Of a stretch of DNA of 64,000 nt, positions 59,749 through 64,000 are shown in pieces (the first letter of the stretch is position 1; each line of letters opens with the position of its first letter). A program made the position numbers and the translations under genes. The DNA is from Actinomadura rifamycini DSM 43936 (GTDB taxonomy: Bacteria; Actinomycetota; Actinomycetes; Streptosporangiales; Streptosporangiaceae), in the NCBI RefSeq assembly GCF_000425065.1, contig NZ_AULB01000025.1, positions 62,001 to 126,000 on the forward strand. The letters are read 5' to 3'. Under the pieces are notes generated by a model. The model saw nothing but the letters and a program-made list of their open reading frames with translations, did not search any database and was not told the DNA's origin.

Positions 59749-60100
59749 CGGGCAGCTCCTTGGGCTCTGCTAGGGCGGGGCCGCTGTCCTCGCGGCCGGA
59801 GTTCGAAGAAGCCGCCGCCGGCGCCTTCTTCGGGGGCACCGGGTCGTACCCCCCGGGGTTGAAGGGGTGGCACCGACCGATCCGGCGGGCCGTCAGCCAG
59901 GTGCCGCGCAGCGCCCCGTGCACCTGGAGCGCCTCCAGGCCGTACGCGCTGCAACTGGGCTGGAAGCGGCACTGCTGCCCGAGCAGGGGACTCAAGAAGC
60001 GGCGGTAGGCGCGGACGAGAAGGATCAGCACCGCGGCGACCGGGCCGGGAGGCCCGTCCGGGTGCTGCGCGGGGTTCGGCTCCCGCCGCCGACTCCTCAT
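59741..60100 (-). CDS. yidD: Membrane protein insertion efficiency factor YidD
   Basis: 119 residues. The signature RAYRRFLSPLLGQQCRFQPSCSAYGLEALQVHGALRGTWLTARRIGRCHPFNPGGYDPVP is complete, including the three conserved cysteines and the amphipathic helix. It helps YidC insert membrane proteins. It overlaps rnpA by 4 bp (ATGA) and yidC by 8 bp. Confidence 0.96.
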   Translation of the reverse strand: MRSRRREPNPAQHPDGPPGPVAAVLILLVRAYRRFLSPLLGQQCRFQPSCSAYGLEALQVHGALRGTWLTARRIGRCHPFNPGGYDPVPPKKAPAAASSNSGREDSGPALAEPKELPGA

Positions 60101-60459
60101 CTCCGCCCCTTGGACGCGGACGCGGGCCGCAGCAGCCGGTCGAGCGCCGACTCGAGATCCGCGGCCAGTTCGTCAGGACGCGCCGTCCCCGACCGGGGGT
60201 TGGCGCGTACTACGAGCAGGCTACCCGCTGGCAGCCGGTCCAGGTTCGCCCGCACCAGGTGGCGGAGCCGCCGGCGCACCGAGTTGCGGACGACGGCGTT
60301 GCCGACGGCCCGCGACACGATGAAGCCGACGAGCGGCGGGGTCGTCTCGTCCCGGCGGAGCAGGTGTGCAACGACAGTCGGCCGTCCGGCGCGGCGACCG
60401 CGCCGGACGGCCAGTGTGAAGTCGTCCCGCCGCCGCATCCGGTGTCCGGACGGCAGCAC
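60097..60459 (-). CDS. rnpA: Ribonuclease P protein component
   Basis: 120 residues. VGFIVSRAVGNAVVRNSVRRRLRHLVRANLDRLPAGSLLVVRANP is the RNR-motif region (here RNS in place of RNR). MRRRDDFTLAVRRGRRAGRPTVVAHLL is the N-terminus. It binds the RNase P RNA and positions pre-tRNA leaders. GTG start, 12 bp after rpmH. Confidence 0.95.
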   Translation of the reverse strand: MLPSGHRMRRRDDFTLAVRRGRRAGRPTVVAHLLRRDETTPPLVGFIVSRAVGNAVVRNSVRRRLRHLVRANLDRLPAGSLLVVRANPRSGTARPDELAADLESALDRLLRPASASKGRR

Positions 60460-60471
60460 GGTGGGGAGGGC

Positions 60472-60609
60472 TCAGACCGCGACCCGGGCGCGGCCCTTGC
60501 GGCGGCGCTCGGCGAGGATGGCGCGCCCGGCACGCGTGCGCATCCGCAGCCGGAAGCCGTGCTTCTTGTGGCGACGACGGTTGTTCGGCTGGAAAGTACG
60601 CTTGCTCAC
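60472..60609 (-). CDS. rpmH: 50S ribosomal protein L34
   Basis: 45 residues: MSKRTFQPNNRRRHKKHGFRLRMRTRAGRAILAERRRKGRARV, the invariant L34 sequence. GTG start at 60609. First gene of the rpmH-rnpA-yidD-yidC-jag operon, divergent from dnaA, the canonical layout beside oriC. Confidence 0.98.
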   Translation of the reverse strand: MSKRTFQPNNRRRHKKHGFRLRMRTRAGRAILAERRRKGRARVAV

Positions 60610-61358
60610 TTGAGGCTCCAGTGCTGCGGTCGGCTCGTTAAGGCTCGATGGCTCGCATCTAGGGCCGCGTCTGGTCCCCCGCAGCGGGGGCCCACCCGTA
60701 CTTCCCAGTGGGTCGGTCGGCGGGCACGCGGCATCTCCGTCGATGCGACTCGACCTCAGCACATTACGGGCTCACTAAGTACCCGGTCAAACGGAACGCA
60801 CCTCCGGACGCGCGGGCCCGGAGCGGGTCCCGGTGGGCTCCCTGGCGCGCGGGCCCCGGGGCGCGCGTCCCGCCCGCGCGTCCGACTGTGGACGGCGGCG
60901 CTTCCCCAAAGTTATCCACAGGGCGGCGCCGGCGGTGGACGGTGCGCCCGCGCGGGTACGAGGGCCGCAGGCCCGGGCGTCCAGGGGCCGGACGGCGGCC
61001 GCGACGTCCTCTGTTGCGGGTGGGCCCGGCAGCAGCTATGGTCTTCCGGGCGAGCCGACGCCTCTTCGGTCATCTGTTGTCGGCATCACACGCTGAATTC
61101 CTCCCGTACCTGTACTCCTTTTTCCCGCACCGGTCTTTCATGGCCGGGCACCTCGCGACCGTTCGTTCAGAGTGCGCCTGAGAGTTATACACAGGTGCCG
61201 CACCACTATGCACAGCATGTGGAAAACTCTGTGGACAACTCGTGAGAGAGTAGGGCTTCCGCATCGCGGACGTGCCCCACGAGGCGGGACGCCACCCGCG
61301 GAACAGCAGGGCAGTCAGGTACTCCGTTCGACGGAGATGTGGGGAGGGGACCTTGCGC
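60610..61358. promoter_or_regulatory. rpmH-dnaA intergenic region with DnaA boxes
   Basis: 749 bp divergent region with both promoters. TTATCCACA at 60912-60920, TTATACACA at 61185-61193, TGTGGAAAA at 61219-61227 and TGTGGACAA at 61230-61238 are DnaA-box-like sites, the last exact; they are suited to DnaA autoregulation. No gene is seen; part of the region (61050-61140) is AT-richer. Confidence 0.75.
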
Positions 61359-63569
61359 ATGGACGGTCAGGATCTCGGATCGGTCTGGGCCCGCACCCTC
61401 ACCGCACTGGCCGAGAGCGATCTGTCTCCGAGCTACCGCGCATGGCTGCCGATGGTCCGCCCGCTCGCCCTCGTCGAGGGCACCGCCCTCCTCGCGGCGC
61501 CGAACGAGTTCGCCAAGGACGCCCTGGAGACGCGGCTGCGCAGCCTGATCACGCAGGCCCTGTCGCGCGAGCTGGGCCGCGAGATCCGCGTCGCGGTGAC
61601 CGTCCAGCCCGAACCGCCGGCGCCCGCGGCGCCCGGCCCCGGCGGCGGGCCCCGCACGGGCGGCGAGCCGCTGTCCGCGCCGGTCCCCGGCCTCGGCCCG
61701 CACGAGCCCGCGCCTTCTTCCTATGGCGACCGGCCCCATGACCGCCCCCCCGAGCGCCAGCACGAGCGCCCCCACGACCGTTCGCACGAGGGGGAGCGTC
61801 CGTACGGGGACCAGCAGTACGGGGACTCGCAGTTTCCCGACCGCCAGTACCCGGAGCAGTCCTACGGGGAGCAGGGGTACGGGGAGCAGGGGTACCGGCA
61901 GCAGCCCGGAGTTACCCACAGCCCGGGTGGTTATCCACAGGGGGAGGACGACCGTGGATGGCCGCAGCGCGAGGGCGAGCATGGTGGGGGCTACCCCTCG
62001 GCGCCCCGGCAGCCCCCGTTCGGTTCGTCCCGTCCCGGCCCTTTCGACGGGCGCCAGGGCTACCGCGCGCGTCCTCCCGGAGCGGGCGAGTACGGGAACG
62101 AGGGGTATGGAAACGAGGGGTACGGCGGCCCGGAGAGTTCGGCCTTCGGCGGGTCTGAGGGCTACGGCTCCGAGTACGGGGGCTCTGAGGGGTTCGGGAG
62201 CGATCTTCCCGGACGTCCGCCGCACGCGCCCTCGCACCTGAACGACCGGACGCTCGGTCCGCTGCGCCCCGGCGGGCACGCCGAGGGCAAGGAGCGCGAG
62301 CCCGGAGGCGACACCGGCCACGGCGAGACCTCCTTCCCGGGCGGCGAGAACCCGTTCGGGGGGCCCGAGCAGTACAGGGGAGAAGAGGCGTACCGCGACG
62401 AGGACGCCTCCGACGGGCGCGGCCCCGGCGGCGGTCCGGGAGGCGGGCCAGGAGGCGGCCCCGGCGCGCCCGGCGGCGCCCCCGGCGGGACGCACGGGTC
62501 CGGCGGCGGCGCGGGAGCCGGGACGTCCGAGCACGCGCGGCTGAACCCGAAGTACACGTTCGAGACGTTCGTCATCGGGTCGTCGAACCGGTTCGCGCAC
62601 GCGGCGGCGGTCGCGGTGGCGGAGCAGCCGGCGAAGGCGTACAACCCGCTGTTCGTCTACGGCGACTCGGGGCTCGGCAAGACGCACCTTCTCCACGCGA
62701 TCGGCCATTACGCGCAGAGCCTCTTCAACGGGGCGCGCGTCCGGTACGTGAGCTCGGAGGAGTTCACGAACGACTTCATCAACTCGATCCGGGACGGCAA
62801 GGCGGACGGGTTCCGCCGCCGCTACCGGGACGTGGACATCCTTCTCGTCGACGACATCCAGTTCCTTGAGGGCAAGGAGCAGACGCAAGAGGAGTTCTTC
62901 CACACCTTCAACACCCTCCACAACGCCAGCAAGCAGATCGTCATCTCCAGTGACCGGCCTCCCAAGGAGCTGGTCACGCTGGAGGACCGGCTGCGCAACC
63001 GGTTCGAGTGGGGGCTGACGACCGACGTCCAGCCGCCCGAGCTGGAGACGCGGATCGCGATCCTGCAGAAGAAGGCCCGGCAGGAGGGCCTGGCCGCGCC
63101 GCCGGACGTCCTGGAGTTCATCGCCTCGCAGATCGCGACGAACATCCGGGAGCTGGAGGGCGCGCTGATCCGGGTGACGGCGTTCGCGAGCCTGAACCGG
63201 CAGTCGGTGGACATGCGGCTCGCCGAGATCGTACTGAAGGACCTGATCCCGAACGACACCGGCCCGGAGATCACCGCGGCGATGATCATGGCGCAGACGG
63301 TCGAGTACTTCGGGACGACGATCGACGACCTGTGCGGGCCGTCGCGGTCCCGGATGCTGGTGACCGCCCGGCAGATCGCGATGTACCTGTGCCGGGAGCT
63401 GACCGACCTGTCGCTGCCCAAGATCGGGCAGCAGTTCGGCGGCCGCGACCACACGACGGTCATCCACGCCGACCGGAAGATCCGGTCGCTGATGGCCGAG
63501 CGGCGCGCGATCTACAACCAGGTCACCGAGCTGACCGGGCGGATCAAGCACCAGGCGAGCAAGCACTGA
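61359..63569 (+). CDS. dnaA: Chromosomal replication initiator DnaA
   Basis: 736 residues, one of the longer DnaA forms. Domain I is 1-87. Domain II (about 88-394) is a disordered Gly/Tyr/Pro/Glu-rich linker with repeats such as YGEQGYGEQGY, GNEGYGNEGYGG and SEGYGSEYGGSEGF. Domain III has Walker A GDSGLGKT (435-442) and Walker B LLVDDIQF (495-502). Domain IV has the DNA-binding signature GGRDHTTVIHADRKI (about 694-708). It unwinds oriC. ATG at 61359 (or TTG at 61353) follows GGAGGGG. Confidence 0.97.
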   Translation: MDGQDLGSVWARTLTALAESDLSPSYRAWLPMVRPLALVEGTALLAAPNEFAKDALETRLRSLITQALSRELGREIRVAVTVQPEPPAPAAPGPGGGPRTGGEPLSAPVPGLGPHEPAPSSYGDRPHDRPPERQHERPHDRSHEGERPYGDQQYGDSQFPDRQYPEQSYGEQGYGEQGYRQQPGVTHSPGGYPQGEDDRGWPQREGEHGGGYPSAPRQPPFGSSRPGPFDGRQGYRARPPGAGEYGNEGYGNEGYGGPESSAFGGSEGYGSEYGGSEGFGSDLPGRPPHAPSHLNDRTLGPLRPGGHAEGKEREPGGDTGHGETSFPGGENPFGGPEQYRGEEAYRDEDASDGRGPGGGPGGGPGGGPGAPGGAPGGTHGSGGGAGAGTSEHARLNPKYTFETFVIGSSNRFAHAAAVAVAEQPAKAYNPLFVYGDSGLGKTHLLHAIGHYAQSLFNGARVRYVSSEEFTNDFINSIRDGKADGFRRRYRDVDILLVDDIQFLEGKEQTQEEFFHTFNTLHNASKQIVISSDRPPKELVTLEDRLRNRFEWGLTTDVQPPELETRIAILQKKARQEGLAAPPDVLEFIASQIATNIRELEGALIRVTAFASLNRQSVDMRLAEIVLKDLIPNDTGPEITAAMIMAQTVEYFGTTIDDLCGPSRSRMLVTARQIAMYLCRELTDLSLPKIGQQFGGRDHTTVIHADRKIRSLMAERRAIYNQVTELTGRIKHQASKH

Positions 63570-64000
63570 CCACAGGGGCGCCGACCTGTGGAAAACTCCC
63601 TCTCCGGGACTGTGGACGGCCGCCGTTCCCGTCGTCCACAGCCAGCGGGCGGAACAGAAACGACATAATCCGCCCTCTCGGCAAAACGGAAGCGGCTACT
63701 CACAGGTTGTGGAAAACCCTGGGGATTTTCGTGGATAACCCCGTGGACAACCCGTGGAAAACCTGAGGATGAAGTGTGGACGACTGTGGACGGGCTGTGC
63801 ACCGACGCCCGCCTCTTGGGGAAAACCGGTGGAAAAGCTGGGGACGGCCTGGGGATGAGCGGTGGACGACCGAGCCGCCGGCCCGCACGTCCCACCGGAT
63901 CCGGCGGACCGGGGTGGAGAACCCGTGGAAAACTCGTGGATAACCGGTGGATGACCTGGGGACGGCCTGTGGGTACAGAATCGCCCTCCACAGGCGACCC
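63570..64000. other. oriC: Replication origin oriC (left part)
   Basis: The gap after dnaA is full of DnaA-box-like words on one strand: TGTGGAAAA (63587, 63708), TGTGGACGG (63611, 63785), TGTGGACGA (63775), CGTGGATAA (63730, 63935), CGTGGACAA (63742), CGTGGAAAA (63753, 63924), plus CGTCCACAG (63633) on the other. In actinomycetes oriC lies between dnaA and dnaN; dnaN and the rest lie outside the window. No gene is seen in this part. Confidence 0.85.

Noticed and set aside
1..64000. Insertion sequences, prophage or integrative element
   Set aside because: No transposase, integrase or phage protein; the accessory modules at 1-11.5 kb look like native small operons.
1..64000. tRNA or rRNA genes
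   Set aside because: No cloverleaf or T-loop consensus found by eye; a tRNAscan run on the window would be decisive.

Overview
The window is a very GC-rich actinobacterial chromosome segment that ends at the start of the replication origin. Pervasive third-position G/C, frequent GTG and TTG starts, and the order rpsF-ssb-rpsR-rplI-dnaB ... cca-DUF6049-murJ-pseudokinase-sigM-rsmA-trxB-trxA-parB-parA-rsmG-jag-yidC-yidD-rnpA-rpmH-dnaA identify an actinomycete. The long Gly/Pro-rich tails (DnaA, MurJ, the PBPs) and the gene content fit the Streptosporangiales, such as Actinomadura or a close relative. The genus is an inference. I saw no insertion sequence, prophage, tRNA, rRNA or CRISPR array.

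Positions 1-11.5 kb are accessory: small self-contained modules, most with a regulator and a visible palindromic operator. They are an epoxide hydrolase/NTF2 pair with a divergent MarR gene, a GNAT, an XRE-DUF2975 pair, an ABC exporter of the MacB type, a TetR-SDR pair, a TetR/aldo-keto reductase divergon, a SUKH-like protein, and a DsbA-like/TPR protein divergent from a TetR gene across a 50-bp perfect palindrome. A 14-15-bp minisatellite and a structured non-coding element lie at 3.4-3.9 kb.

Positions 11.5-18.3 kb are replication and ribosome genes: dnaB, whose P-loop is interrupted by a class 3-type intein and whose upstream region carries three exact DnaA boxes; a MATE transporter; a Tat-exported amidase-like protein; and rplI, rpsR, ssb and rpsF. 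Two very small genes here each have a LexA-type box. Positions 18.6-39.6 kb hold an endonuclease IV, a GT87 glycosyltransferase, two tandem class A penicillin-binding proteins with near-identical leaders, PadR and inositol-phosphate synthase, a peptide-binding lipoprotein, an MFS protein, bioA, the CCA-adding enzyme and a YbaK-like deacylase.

Positions 39.7-50.4 kb form the cell-envelope/redox block: DUF6049, MurJ (the two genes overlap by 242 bp), a membrane pseudokinase, SigM with its zinc anti-sigma factor, and thioredoxin reductase with thioredoxin. Positions 51.8-57.4 kb hold an aminotransferase, a Ddl-like ligase, the parS cluster and parB-parA-rsmG. Positions 58.2-60.6 kb are jag-yidC-yidD-rnpA-rpmH. 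dnaA follows, and the window closes inside the DnaA-box-rich oriC.

Functionally, the right half links peptidoglycan synthesis (PBPs, MurJ, pseudokinase, Ddl), membrane insertion (YidC) and chromosome segregation (ParABS). The most unusual signals are the sevenfold GDAT[VM]xV repeats in the cytoplasmic tail of one PBP, which resemble phosphothreonine/FHA targets; the DnaB intein; and the LexA-box small genes.
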